Positions 19,711-28,589 of a stretch of 34,475 nt of DNA are shown here, one piece after another. The translations under genes and the position numbers were made by a program. How positions within the stretch are numbered: the stretch's first letter is position 1; the number at the start of each line of letters is the position of its first letter. The notes below the pieces were generated by a model. The model was not told the DNA's origin. It saw only the letters and a program-made list of their open reading frames with translations, and ran no database searches. Source of the DNA: a virus; the IMG/VR virus record IMGVR_UViG_3300047554_000428, positions 1 to 34,475 of that record, one strand, 5' to 3'.

Positions 19711-20934
19711 TTATCTGATAGCACCTTCGTCTAGTCTACCAAATGCCACATCATCCAGTACGAATGGTGTTGAGTTTCGAGTAGATAGACCGAAAGTGAC
19801 TATGTGTTGTTGTTGTATATCGACGCGGTGTGCGATGCGAATGATTTGAGCATATTTAGTTATTGATGGAGAAATACCGTTAGGGGTAAACTCAACTTTT
19901 ACTGTGTCACCTAGTTCGCGGCTCAAAACTGCTGTCTGGTTAGACAAGGATAGGTTGTTCAAAATGATGTCTATTGAGTCGAAACGGTAGCTTGGCTCAG
20001 AGTTTTCGTTAACAAGGTATGCGGCAATGTCTTCAAGTTGAGCATCTGAGTTAACAAGCAACCCATCAAGAGTAAGGTTAAAAATACCGTATTGTGCTTG
20101 CGAAACAGTATCAGTAACAGTTACCTGAGTATTAGTAATAGCTGAAGTAGCAACAACCTCGTTAGCCAAATCCTCAGATCCATAAGCAATCTGAATTTGA
20201 GAATAGTTAATGTCAGCAGGATTATCAGAAATAGTCAAAGCATCCTGAGAGGTTGGAACATCGTTTCTATCTCTAAAGACCGCGTTACCTTCTTTATCAA
20301 CAAAGAACAAACCCTGCTCAGAACTCTCAACAAGCTGCAAATACTGTAAAACATTAGTGTTGTCTTCAATAACGTCAGCACCCAAGTATGAAGCACCAGT
20401 ATCAATGTTGCGTTTATCTGCTGGCCACTCAACAAACTCGCTATCCAAAATAGCGTTAATACGAGCACCAGAGAACTGTGCAGTAGCCGTACCCCCAGAA
20501 AGAGTTTGGTTATTTAGGTACACGAAACCGTCTGTGGCTTGCAAACTAGCAATTGACTTACCGAACGGCTGATACGACAAGTTCCAGTCATTGATGACTC
20601 CCTGGAATTGTTGCACGTCATTAGACGAAACTCGAACCAAACGTTTAGGAAGAGTTAGCCCATAAGCAGGTGAGTCTTCATAAGTAGGGTCAAAGAACCT
20701 ATCTTCGTTGTTGAAAGTGACAACAAGATCACCAGCAGAAATCTGCCCAATACGGCTGTCTTTACCACGAGTAATCTGGTAGCCAGTCACATAATCAGTA
20801 ATGTCGTAATAAGTAAATCCAGCCAAGGTATAGGTTGCGTTATTCAACTGACCCTTAACCGGATCATCCAAAATAAAAAAGTTACCAATCGGAAGAATCT
20901 GATCAGTACCAATCTCGATTTTCTCTACAGGCAT
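19711..20934 (-). CDS. Minor tail/baseplate protein (407 aa)
   Basis: Directly follows the tape measure, where siphoviruses encode distal tail and baseplate-hub proteins. TLAGFTYYDITDYVTGYQITRGKDSRIGQ (about 36-64), DLVVTFNNEDRFFDP, and a late VLSRELGDTVKVEF, AQIIRIAHRVD match a hub/Tal-like actinophage minor tail family whose first segment resembles distal tail domains. No lytic domain seen. It and the tip proteins downstream seem to form the whole baseplate. Overlaps the tape measure by one base. Confidence 0.82.
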   Translation of the reverse strand: MPVEKIEIGTDQILPIGNFFILDDPVKGQLNNATYTLAGFTYYDITDYVTGYQITRGKDSRIGQISAGDLVVTFNNEDRFFDPTYEDSPAYGLTLPKRLVRVSSNDVQQFQGVINDWNLSYQPFGKSIASLQATDGFVYLNNQTLSGGTATAQFSGARINAILDSEFVEWPADKRNIDTGASYLGADVIEDNTNVLQYLQLVESSEQGLFFVDKEGNAVFRDRNDVPTSQDALTISDNPADINYSQIQIAYGSEDLANEVVATSAITNTQVTVTDTVSQAQYGIFNLTLDGLLVNSDAQLEDIAAYLVNENSEPSYRFDSIDIILNNLSLSNQTAVLSRELGDTVKVEFTPNGISPSITKYAQIIRIAHRVDIQQQHIVTFGLSTRNSTPFVLDDVAFGRLDEGAIR

Positions 20935-23654
20935 TAGAACTTAATTCCGTTAGCGTTAGCGTACTTCTTCAACTCAGCATACACGGCCTGACCAACAGCA
21001 GTACCATCAGTACCCATACCAGCGTTCACATTAATCGTCACCGAAGAACCCCAAGCCGTAAACTTTGGTGAAGCAATCAACTTGTTAGCCAAAGCAGCAG
21101 CCTCAGGGCTTGCACCCTCAAAGTTCATCTTCTTAATGTCACCCAAACGCAAAGTCAACGCTTCAGCAATCGGTTCAACCTGCTTCAAAACAGGTGCTGT
21201 AGGCGCTTCCACAGGAACAACCAGGTTAGCCATCTGAGCGTTAAACGCGGTAGTAAACGCGGTAGCCAAAGCAGTAGCAGTATCAACCAGTTGCTGCTCT
21301 TCAGCCAACAAACCAGCCACCAAAGCGCTAGTGATCTCTTTACCAGAGTCCAACATCACCTTGGCAGTATCCTCAGCGATAACCGCGGTCACAGACTCCA
21401 ACTCAGCAAACGTACTGTTCAAAGCACGAACAGACTCAGAACCACCCTTGATAATCTCTTCAGCAGTCGCACCACCAGCATCAGCACCAGCATCAACAAT
21501 CTGCTTAAACAAGGTTGAATCCAAACCAAGTTCACGCAAAGCCTTCAACTGAGTAGCAAAACGCTTCGTCTTATCCAAAACGCTCTGCAAACCACCAACA
21601 AGACCCTGACCACTAGAAAACTCTTTAACAGTCTTCTTAGTAGCAATCGACAAATTGTCAATAATCTTAGTAGTGACAACCTCAACATCAATCTGTTGAA
21701 TCATCGAAGTCAAGTTAGCTACAGAAGTCAACGCCTGACGAACATCACCAACAATGCTCTCAGCCAAAGTACGCTTCGCAATCAACTCATCACGTTGACG
21801 AGCCAAACCAGCAAGAATAGTTTTCTCTTTAGCCGCATAAGCGCTCAGAGCACTCGCACCATCCGCAAGAATCGTGTTAGCACCCAAAGCCTTACGGATA
21901 CGCTCCTCAATGTCAGCAAACGTATCCAACACCTGACGTTCAAACTCGCCAATCTCACGAGTCAAAACCTCAGTAGGAATAAGAGACCGCATAGATTCTT
22001 TGATCTCGTCACGGAACGCTTTAAGGCTCTCTACAGCATCGTCATACTTCTGTTTCGCTTCGTCATAAACACGAGTAGCTTCATCATTGAACTTCTTGTT
22101 AGCATCAAAGATTTCCTTCATACCTGCATCGGTACGACTGAAACGAGCCTGAAGATCCTTGATTCCCTTTTCGCCAGATTTGATGACATCTAGGAAAACC
22201 TTTTCCCAACCCTCACCAGAACCAACAATTGATTGAATTAGAGCTTCAGAAGCACCAAGACCCTGTAGCTTAAGGCGAGCCTGTTGTTTACGAATCTCCT
22301 GAGAAACATCTTTGTAGAACTCTTTGATGTAATCAATTTGCTTCTTTTTAACGGTTTTACCGCCGCCACCGCCGCCACCTTCGTCATCATCAGCTTGAGC
22401 AGCCTTAGCTGCCCTACGAAGAGCAGCACGGTTACGCTCTGCAGCAGAAACCGCATCATTGTACTTATCAATAACCTGCTGATCAGTAATCTGAGCAATA
22501 CGGTCAATGATTTTTAGAACAGGAGATAGAACGGTTCTAAGAATTATTGAGTTATCAATAAACTCACGCAACCAAGAAAGAACATTGCCAGTCAAACTCT
22601 CTCGACCAACATTGCCACGAAGAGTGTCAAAAAATGCTGTAAACGCTTCAACAGCTTGGTTAACGCCCTCGCCCAACTGAGACAGCAAGTCAACAGCCAA
22701 TTCCAAAGCAACAGCAAATACCGCACCAATAAGGTTAAGCAAAGGCTCAAGAGCTTTAATCACAGTAGCTATAGCACCAGCAATAGTGCCAAACAGCTTA
22801 ATTAAAGGCGAAATAATTGGGGTGAGTGCCTCAATGATTTCATTGAACGCTTCAAAAACTACTGATAGTTGGCTAGTGCCATCCTTAAGCTCACCAGTAA
22901 GAATCTCAGTAATAGTAGTAATAGCAGGTTTGAGAGCCTCTCCCAAAGTTGACTGCATATTCGTGAACTCAGCATTTAGCTTCTGTTGTTCAACATAAAG
23001 AGTTCCAGCGCTATCCGCAAACGCACCCATAGCATCGCGTGAACGCAAGTACAACTGTTCCAAACGAACTTGCTGTTGAGCATTTAGCAGCTCTTGACCA
23101 GTAAGTTTGCCCAGACCCTTAGCAGCAACCAAAGCATTAACTTCATTCTGCTTAAGAGCAACACCAAACTTCTCAATCGGGTCATACTCACCACGGAACA
23201 AAGCCGTCATAGCGGTCAACGCTTCAGACGTGTCATAACCAAACGTGGTAGCCAAGTCTTGAGCAAGAACAGTCAACTTCTGAGTGTTCGATGAAACATC
23301 GCCCATCTCGAAACCAGCCTGTTTCAGAACCGATCCAAGATAAGTAACAGTACGAGCCGAATCAACCTGGCTCAAACCAAACTGAGAACTGGACTCAATA
23401 AAGCCCTTCATCTCAGCAGTCGAAGAACCAAATACTTTATTAACGGCAGCCATGTTGCGCTCAAGGTCACGAGCAGCAACAACAGAGTCAGTAAAGAAGT
23501 TGATAGTGCCATTCAAGGCTTTAAAAGCAGTAGTCGCAACAGCAGCCTGAATACCAATACGGCCAAGAGCACCAGCAAGAGTACCAAGACTCTTCTGAGC
23601 AGCAACAACACCAGCAGCGTTAAAAGTTGATACTAATGGAACAATAACAGCCAT
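20934..23654 (-). CDS. Tape measure protein (906 aa)
   Basis: Longest gene. A helical rod that sets tail length; about 1.5 angstrom per residue predicts a tail near 130-140 nm. N-terminal TMP signature (RDLERNMAAVNKVFGSSTAEMKGF, then GYDTSEALTAMTALFRGEYDPIEKFG), hydrophobic stretch about 285-325 (IAGAIATVIKALEPLLNLIGAVFAVAL), a Gly-rich hinge with DDEGGGGGGGK near residue 428, and long coiled coils after it. No clear peptidoglycan hydrolase motif. Follows the chaperones and the gp10-like gene. Confidence 0.95.
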   Translation of the reverse strand: MAVIVPLVSTFNAAGVVAAQKSLGTLAGALGRIGIQAAVATTAFKALNGTINFFTDSVVAARDLERNMAAVNKVFGSSTAEMKGFIESSSQFGLSQVDSARTVTYLGSVLKQAGFEMGDVSSNTQKLTVLAQDLATTFGYDTSEALTAMTALFRGEYDPIEKFGVALKQNEVNALVAAKGLGKLTGQELLNAQQQVRLEQLYLRSRDAMGAFADSAGTLYVEQQKLNAEFTNMQSTLGEALKPAITTITEILTGELKDGTSQLSVVFEAFNEIIEALTPIISPLIKLFGTIAGAIATVIKALEPLLNLIGAVFAVALELAVDLLSQLGEGVNQAVEAFTAFFDTLRGNVGRESLTGNVLSWLREFIDNSIILRTVLSPVLKIIDRIAQITDQQVIDKYNDAVSAAERNRAALRRAAKAAQADDDEGGGGGGGKTVKKKQIDYIKEFYKDVSQEIRKQQARLKLQGLGASEALIQSIVGSGEGWEKVFLDVIKSGEKGIKDLQARFSRTDAGMKEIFDANKKFNDEATRVYDEAKQKYDDAVESLKAFRDEIKESMRSLIPTEVLTREIGEFERQVLDTFADIEERIRKALGANTILADGASALSAYAAKEKTILAGLARQRDELIAKRTLAESIVGDVRQALTSVANLTSMIQQIDVEVVTTKIIDNLSIATKKTVKEFSSGQGLVGGLQSVLDKTKRFATQLKALRELGLDSTLFKQIVDAGADAGGATAEEIIKGGSESVRALNSTFAELESVTAVIAEDTAKVMLDSGKEITSALVAGLLAEEQQLVDTATALATAFTTAFNAQMANLVVPVEAPTAPVLKQVEPIAEALTLRLGDIKKMNFEGASPEAAALANKLIASPKFTAWGSSVTINVNAGMGTDGTAVGQAVYAELKKYANANGIKF

Positions 23655-24319
23655 TACTTGCTACCTGCTCTCAAATTTGCGTTGATTTGCGCCTCAGTAA
23701 TGCGAATCAAACGAATAAACTCCATATTCACCTGTGGTATAGCCTTCTCAGCACCAGCCCAAACCATACGAGAAGTATTACCCCTAATACCTCTAGGGCC
23801 AGACTGCAACTTGTCAACCATTGCTTGACCCTGCCCATTGACGCGGTGACGGCGCATCTTCTTCACATACTTCCCTGTAGCTGGCACATACTGGTTGTAA
23901 GGGTACTGGCGAGTCTTCTTACCATCCATACGACCACCCTTGTTAGCCAAGTCAGCCATCTGAGTAGCAGCAGAGTTAGTCCAAATCGAAACAATCGAAT
24001 TGTTCTTGCCACGCTTACGGATCTTCGTATTCACTTTGATAGTCGTGTTACGGGCACTCAAACGGTTGTTCCAAGTCAAACGACCAGGCTCAACAGCCTT
24101 CTTCATACCCTTGATTGGTGCACTACGAGGAATAGCGTTCTTAATCTCTTTGTTTACAGGCCGAGCAATCTCTTTAGCATTTGCACGAAAACGAGACACC
24201 AATTTAGGGTCAATTTTACGAAGCTCACGAGCAATGTAGGCAAAATCGTTCATCTGAATGTAAAGACCGCCACCCTTGGCAAAGTTGCCTTTATTGCCAA
24301 TATCAATCTTGTCAGCCAT
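23654..24319 (-). CDS. HK97 gp10-like/minor structural protein (221 aa)
   Basis: FAYIARELRKIDPKLVSRFRANAKEIARPVNKEIKNAIP (about 27-65) resembles the HK97 gp10/tail-completion type of small neck protein. The rest is very basic (KKTRQYPYNQYVP, KYVKKMRRHRVNG). In HK97 this class is encoded before the tail tube; here it lies between the chaperones and the tape measure, so it may be a different tail protein of similar fold. ATG 24319 or the ATG at residue 23 could be the start. Confidence 0.65.
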   Translation of the reverse strand: MADKIDIGNKGNFAKGGGLYIQMNDFAYIARELRKIDPKLVSRFRANAKEIARPVNKEIKNAIPRSAPIKGMKKAVEPGRLTWNNRLSARNTTIKVNTKIRKRGKNNSIVSIWTNSAATQMADLANKGGRMDGKKTRQYPYNQYVPATGKYVKKMRRHRVNGQGQAMVDKLQSGPRGIRGNTSRMVWAGAEKAIPQVNMEFIRLIRITEAQINANLRAGSK

Positions 24320-24362
24320 AACCCACCAATCTCTACACCTATTCTACCGTCTAAAAGCAAAT

Positions 24363-24386
24363 CCCCCCTCCTCGAAAGGAGAGGGG
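24363..24386 (-). terminator. Hairpin after tail chaperones (weak terminator)
   Basis: CCCCCCTCCT-CGAA-AGGAGAGGGG: ten pairs with one mismatch and a CGAA tetraloop, followed on the minus strand by ATTTGCTTTTA. It lies in the gap after the frameshifted chaperone stop. It could partly terminate or stabilise the abundant upstream message. Confidence 0.45.
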
Positions 24387-24391
24387 AAACG

Positions 24392-24795
24392 CTAGTTTCT
24401 AGGTGGCTGATTCCTCGCAATTAAGAACCTATACATAGTCCATAACATACGATCATCCAACTGCAACAGTTCACGCGGAGAAATACCAGTTTCGCAAGCT
24501 ATTCCCGCAATGTACCAATGAGCGGATGTTTCACCTAGACCCCTTATTTTGGGTCTATTTCACTCGCCCCAACTGTAACCACAGTCTCGATCCACTTGTC
24601 GAACTCAAGAGTCGTAGCCTTACGGCGAAACTCTGAGTGCCAAGCGAGGAAGAACAAGTGAGTGAGTCTAGTATCCTCAGCCAACTTTGTGACACTCAAA
24701 TTGAATTTGTCTTCGAAAGCTACCAAGTCACTTGCAGAACAAGTTACCTCGATAGGCTCTTTACCGATGTATTCAATGCGTAGGTTGATTTTCAA
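24392..24795 (-). CDS. Tail assembly chaperone, frameshifted long form (gpGT-like)
   Basis: Reading the first frame to the slippery site and then moving back one base gives a 134-aa protein: 83 residues plus 51. The extension begins IRGLGETSAHWYIAGIACET and continues ISPRELLQLDDRMLWTMYRF to a stop at 24392. This is the typical second domain of the siphovirus chaperone pair, in which G and GT proteins coat the tape measure and recruit the tail tube. The extension has no start of its own. Confidence 0.88.
24544..24795 (-). CDS. Tail assembly chaperone, short form (gpG-like)
   Basis: 83 residues (MKINLRIEYIGKEPIEVTCS ... GASEIDPK) ending at TAA 24544 just after the slip site. It has the position between tail tube and tape measure, the size and the SASDLVAFEDKF pattern of gpG proteins. 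It binds the tape measure during tail assembly and is absent from the virion. Confidence 0.88.
   Translation of the reverse strand: MKINLRIEYIGKEPIEVTCSASDLVAFEDKFNLSVTKLAEDTRLTHLFFLAWHSEFRRKATTLEFDKWIETVVTVGASEIDPK
24547..24553 (-). promoter_or_regulatory. Programmed -1 frameshift slippery site CCCAAAA
   Basis: Minus strand ...GAC-CCA-AAA-TAA: the X-XXY-YYZ heptamer C-CCA-AAA immediately before the zero-frame stop. A -1 slip opens a 51-codon frame with family-like sequence. GGGGTCTAGG just downstream could add a weak structure. Confidence 0.88.
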
Positions 24796-24808
24796 TTTTT
24801 ATCCTTTG

Positions 24809-25222
24809 TTAGGCTGTGGCCTTAGAAATTGCACCACTTGTAGGCCACGAGATCGAAACCGTAGATAGGTCACCTACAGCCCCCGAGACGGGGTTCCACG
24901 CGTTTACAAGAACGGTGGCCGTATACGCGGGTGTGGTTGCCGAAGCTGCAGTACCGTTACCAGCGATGATAACAGCGGTAGCAATCGAACCGATTAGAGG
25001 GAAGATGGTGGCTTCAACTGAAGCTGCTGCATAATCCTGGTGGAAGTCAATCGAGACTGAACCCGACTTTAGACCGCCGATAAGTTCGGTGTATCCTGCT
25101 GAACCGAAGTCGGTGACATCAACATCAGCGACAGTCATAGCCAATTCAGCACGAGCAACCGAAGACGAAAGGTCAACGCCGTTGATGCTGACCTTGTTTC
25201 CTGTGACAACATACTTGCCCAT
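24809..25222 (-). CDS. Major tail (tube) protein (137 aa)
   Basis: VSINGVDLSSSVARAELAMT, DVDVTDFGSAGYTELIGGLKSGSVSIDF and AYTATVLVNAWNPVSGAVGDLSTVSISWP match the lambda V/actinophage tube-protein pattern: a beta-sandwich that stacks as hexameric rings. It lies after the tail terminator and before the chaperones, the standard position. Likely one of the most abundant virion proteins. Confidence 0.9.
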   Translation of the reverse strand: MGKYVVTGNKVSINGVDLSSSVARAELAMTVADVDVTDFGSAGYTELIGGLKSGSVSIDFHQDYAAASVEATIFPLIGSIATAVIIAGNGTAASATTPAYTATVLVNAWNPVSGAVGDLSTVSISWPTSGAISKATA

Positions 25223-25233
25223 TTAGTATCCTT

Positions 25234-25647
25234 TTAGCTTGCATACACCACTACAGAAAACTCTGCAGCAATGTATTGGTTTTCGTTTACAGAGATTGAG
25301 CCGTATGAGCTAATCTCGGTCACTCGGCAGTCATTAGCAATCCCACCAAGAGTCCTATCTAATTCTACTACTTCCTTCACGCTGTACTTGCCTGAGCCAG
25401 CACAGTAAGCATCCAACTGCCTTTGAGCGCTACGCTCATCAGCTCGACCCACAATGACGGTGATAGTAAAACGGAACTGATCTAAGCCACGGTTCATAGA
25501 GATGTCGAAGGTGACTGGAATTGAGTCAGGTTCGACAATTGCTACAGGCGGGTTGATGACATCTGTAACATAGTTCTCTGTTCGCAAACCTGGAATGTTG
25601 GCCAGTCTCTGAGCCAACCCCATTCGCAAATCAGTTATAGAAGCCAT
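25234..25647 (-). CDS. Tail terminator/tail completion protein (137 aa)
   Basis: ITDLRMGLAQRLANIPGLRTENYVTDVINPPVAIV at the N-terminus, FRFTITVIVGRADERSAQRQLDAYCAGSG in the middle and YIAAEFSVVVYAS at the end follow the actinophage tail-terminator pattern. It caps the tail tube and joins it to the head. One-base overlap with the connector gene. Confidence 0.8.
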   Translation of the reverse strand: MASITDLRMGLAQRLANIPGLRTENYVTDVINPPVAIVEPDSIPVTFDISMNRGLDQFRFTITVIVGRADERSAQRQLDAYCAGSGKYSVKEVVELDRTLGGIANDCRVTEISSYGSISVNENQYIAAEFSVVVYAS

Positions 25648-26243
25648 TAGCCTACGTTCCTCATTTGACGGTAAGGCTCCAACAGGCTCTGTACGTCAGG
25701 GTCGAAACGTGAAACACGAATAGCACCCATGTCACCGAAACCAGCAACACCAAGAGGCGAGTCAGGTCTCTTGAACAAACGGATAGCCAAAAGAGTACAG
25801 GCGTACTTGACCGGAGTTGGTACAGCAGCCCAACCCCAAACACCAGTAACACGCACTAACGCTTGATCATTCAAGAAGTTGAAAGTCTTGTCACCCACAG
25901 CACGAATCTGAGTGTAAGGTCTGCCCATACCGTTGTAGCCGCCGTTGATAGGTTCCAACTGGTAATCGTTAGCTGTCCAAGCGGTGTAAGTGCCACCAAC
26001 CTCGTTAGTGGTTTCTAGGGTAGTCAAAGACTGAAGGTCATCAAGGTAAGTGATGTAAGCATCGTTAGCGGCAAAGTTGCGAGTAGCAGTCCCACCGTTA
26101 TAGAAGACACGACCACAATGCTCGTCAATGTCACGCGAAGCAGTCTCGATAGCGAACTCAATCATTTCATCATCAATACCGTCAAGTATGTTGATGGCTT
26201 TTTTGACAGTCGCTAGAGAAGCATAACCATTAGTTATAGCCAC
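25647..26243 (-). CDS. Head-tail connector (gp6-like adaptor, 198 aa)
   Basis: LATVKKAINILDGIDDEMIEFAIETASRDIDEHCGRVF (about 9-46) is the helical start of HK97 gp6/adaptor proteins, followed by YLDDLQSLTTLET and VKYACTLLAIRLFKRPDSP. It binds below the portal to retain packaged DNA. The sugar cassette separates it from the capsid gene, whereas these genes are usually adjacent. Confidence 0.85.
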   Translation of the reverse strand: MAITNGYASLATVKKAINILDGIDDEMIEFAIETASRDIDEHCGRVFYNGGTATRNFAANDAYITYLDDLQSLTTLETTNEVGGTYTAWTANDYQLEPINGGYNGMGRPYTQIRAVGDKTFNFLNDQALVRVTGVWGWAAVPTPVKYACTLLAIRLFKRPDSPLGVAGFGDMGAIRVSRFDPDVQSLLEPYRQMRNVG

Positions 26244-26257
26244 AGGATCTCCTAAAT

Positions 26258-26689
26258 CTACTTCTCTATTCTACCGCTTAGGCGCTGTTTCACGTTAGTA
26301 GACGAAATGCCCTGAGTGTAAGGCACATACATTAGCCCTATACCGCGTTCATCTAACCAGTCTTGAGTGAAACCCATCTGAGCGTAATAGTCGCGCCTAG
26401 CCCAATCTGAGCCGATAACAATAATGTCTGGTTTGACTATCTCAATAGCAACCCGAGAGTCACTACCCCCAAAATTAGGAATAACGTCATCGACAAAGCG
26501 ACAACCGCGCAAGACCTCGCACCGTTCTTCATAAGTCATCACCGGAGGCTTTCCTTTGTAGTTTGCAATGAACTGATCCGTGTTCAACGATACAGTCACA
26601 GAGCCAAGTTCTGCACAACGTTTCAGCAGGTTCACATGACCCGAATGAAACAGGTCGAAAGTTCCCCCCGTATAGATTCTCAATCCCAT
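26258..26689 (-). CDS. Cytidylyltransferase (TagD/GCT-like)
   Basis: 143 residues of nucleotidyl-transferase fold. GGTFDLFHSGHVNLLK has the HxGH signature (H15, H18), and GISSTNVKQRL (127-137) the ISSTxxK CTP-binding motif. Such enzymes make CDP-glycerol or related CDP-activated polyols for teichoic-acid-like polymers. The substrate cannot be fixed from sequence; ADP- or FAD-forming relatives exist. Last gene of a three-gene cassette with two glycosyltransferases, overlapping the upstream one by ten bases. Suggests the phage supplies an activated donor for decorating its capsid or the host wall. Confidence 0.88.
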   Translation of the reverse strand: MGLRIYTGGTFDLFHSGHVNLLKRCAELGSVTVSLNTDQFIANYKGKPPVMTYEERCEVLRGCRFVDDVIPNFGGSDSRVAIEIVKPDIIVIGSDWARRDYYAQMGFTQDWLDERGIGLMYVPYTQGISSTNVKQRLSGRIEK

Positions 26690-27327
26690 CGGTTCTCTCT
26701 TCTAACTCGCAAAGACCATTCGCCCTGTGTGTAATCCTGCTCTGCAGCTTTTCTTTCAAATAACAGTTGATTAGCATTGAAAGATCGCGCATTTGCGTTG
26801 ATATAGCCTGACTTGAGTGTCGAACTGTTCTCATGGTGCACAGTAGCAGGAATGTGGTTAATCGGTACTTCCTTTTGACGAACTCTACGCTCCAAGTCAT
26901 TGTCATCAAAGTAAAGCGGATAAAAGCGTTCATCATACAAGCCAACCTTTTCGACCATGCCTTCACCAAATACTACAGCCGACCACGGTGGTGTGATGTC
27001 TAAGAAGTTCAACGCTTGAGTATCAACGTTCTCAGCAATCTTCTGCAACGAACCAGGTTCAAACCAAGCATCATCATTAATCAACACCCAATACGGTGCA
27101 TACGGTGTCGATTTGACAATCAGATTCCAAGCCCCAACAAGCCCCAAGCCGTAAGGCACTTGAATATGCCACATACGTTGCACAGAAGCAGGTTTACGAG
27201 GCTTCCACACCTGTTTACCAGAATTATCAATAATGACCAGATGCTCTACCGGATAGTCGATAGAGCGCAACATACGCTCCGCTAAATCAAACCTGCTAAG
27301 GGTGGCGAACCCGAGTACAGGAATCAC
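26680..27327 (-). CDS. Glycosyltransferase family 2-like (GT-A fold, 215 aa)
   Basis: FATLSRFDLAERMLRSID (7-24), HLVIIDNSG (29-37), GLVGAWNLIVK (62-72) and the metal-binding INDDAWF (83-89, DxD-like) define the GT-A nucleotide-sugar site. A later FYPLYFDDNDLERRVRQK carries the catalytic acidic patch. It transfers a sugar from a nucleotide donor; the acceptor is unknown. Start overlaps the GT-B gene by four bases. Confidence 0.85.
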   Translation of the reverse strand: MIPVLGFATLSRFDLAERMLRSIDYPVEHLVIIDNSGKQVWKPRKPASVQRMWHIQVPYGLGLVGAWNLIVKSTPYAPYWVLINDDAWFEPGSLQKIAENVDTQALNFLDITPPWSAVVFGEGMVEKVGLYDERFYPLYFDDNDLERRVRQKEVPINHIPATVHHENSSTLKSGYINANARSFNANQLLFERKAAEQDYTQGEWSLRVRRENRWD

Positions 27328-28511
27328 TTGTCTTTAGCCAACAGACGGTCAATGACGGGACTCCAATACTTCGCCCACACATTTTCCACATCGAACTCTT
27401 TAGCGAACTCTACAGCCTTCACAGAGCGTTCACGAGGCGCATTGTAAGCCTGTTCCAAAGCCTCAACAATAGAAGGCACAAGCGGAATCTGCCAAACACT
27501 ATCCTGCCCTGAATCAAACATAGGCTGACCATCAACCAACCACGAATCCTCAGCAACAAGATCAGGAGTAGCCGCCCAATTCGACCCAATCACACGAGTA
27601 CCACACGCCTGAGCCTCAATCGTAGGAATACCAAAACCCTCACCATACGAAGTAGCCAACAACACATCCATACCCGTATACAAAGCAGCCAAATCCTGCT
27701 TCTCCATACCAAACTTGTAATCAACAAACGGCGGGAATAAAACAGCATCCTTTGGAATACCAAACGCTTGCAGAACCTTAATCAGATTCCAACCAACACC
27801 CGAACCAGTCGCATCCGTGTGCAAATACAAAACCGAATCAGGGTGACGTTGATGAAAAATACTAAACGCCAACAAGTTCTCACTAAACGCTTTACGGTGA
27901 ATCAACCCAGAAGATTTATTAGCAGCGTTCATACCCACAACAAACTTGTCACGAGTACCCATATAGTCACGAACATTCTGCCCCTGAATCATCTCAGACG
28001 GTTTAAAAATATTCGTATCAATAGCATGAGGTACATACTCACACTCAATGCCCTTCTTCTCCATCATACGAACACCATTCGGAGCCATAGCAATCGGAGT
28101 GACATTATCTTTACGCAACCAAGCCTCAACCTTCGGAGGCATCGTAATGTGATCAAGCGGAACCCAAGAACCAACATTAATGTTGTCCCAAGCCTTACCC
28201 TGCAAAACCCACACATCATACAAAGTGATCATTGCACTCGGCTTGCCCTTATGCTGACCCTTCCAATGAGCGTGACTCAACGGAGCAACATCATTCGAAT
28301 AAACATCTAAACCACGCGGATAATGAGGCACATCACCATACGGAGACTTATACACATCAATAGCCCCATCCAACCCATAGTTAGACAAAGCAGCAACATT
28401 AGCGCCTTCACGCTTCAACAAGTCAACAAGGTATCCAGCCTGTTGCCCGTAACCAGTAGCCCGACCAGGTGAGTTCGACCAAACCGACACGACACCATTA
28501 ATTTTTTTCAA
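27324..28511 (-). CDS. Glycosyltransferase family 4-like (GT-B fold, 395 aa)
   Basis: An N-terminal Rossmann domain with SPGRATGYGQQAGYLVDLLK (14-33), then a C-terminal domain with YGEGFGIPTIEAQACGTRVIGS (around 290-312), the GT4 donor-binding motif. YVPHAIDTNIFKP is also typical. It is read from a TTG (28511), with AAAGG 11 bases before it. First gene of the cassette, with a terminator upstream and a TTGACA box at 28560-28555, so it may have its own promoter. Product and acceptor unknown. Confidence 0.87.
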   Translation of the reverse strand: MKKINGVVSVWSNSPGRATGYGQQAGYLVDLLKREGANVAALSNYGLDGAIDVYKSPYGDVPHYPRGLDVYSNDVAPLSHAHWKGQHKGKPSAMITLYDVWVLQGKAWDNINVGSWVPLDHITMPPKVEAWLRKDNVTPIAMAPNGVRMMEKKGIECEYVPHAIDTNIFKPSEMIQGQNVRDYMGTRDKFVVGMNAANKSSGLIHRKAFSENLLAFSIFHQRHPDSVLYLHTDATGSGVGWNLIKVLQAFGIPKDAVLFPPFVDYKFGMEKQDLAALYTGMDVLLATSYGEGFGIPTIEAQACGTRVIGSNWAATPDLVAEDSWLVDGQPMFDSGQDSVWQIPLVPSIVEALEQAYNAPRERSVKAVEFAKEFDVENVWAKYWSPVIDRLLAKDK

Positions 28512-28589
28512 TTCGTTCTTGACCTTTCGTAGTAGGTGCTACTAGACTAGCAAATGTCAAAAGATGTGGTAGTCATTTGATTCCTAGAA

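Noticed and set aside
23687-24424. Long plus-strand open frame (245 codons)
   Set aside because: It is the complement of the gp10-like gene, gives a low-complexity Ser/Thr/Leu/His product, and has no supporting neighbours or ribosome site.
27768-28310. Plus-strand open frame opposite the GT-B transferase
   Set aside because: The product is rich in Asn, Arg, Thr and His with no motifs, as expected from the A/C-rich complement of a real gene.
28555-28560. Complete promoter for the sugar cassette
   Set aside because: TTGACA is perfect on the minus strand, but no convincing -10 hexamer lies 16-18 bases downstream, so it is only noted under the GT-B gene.
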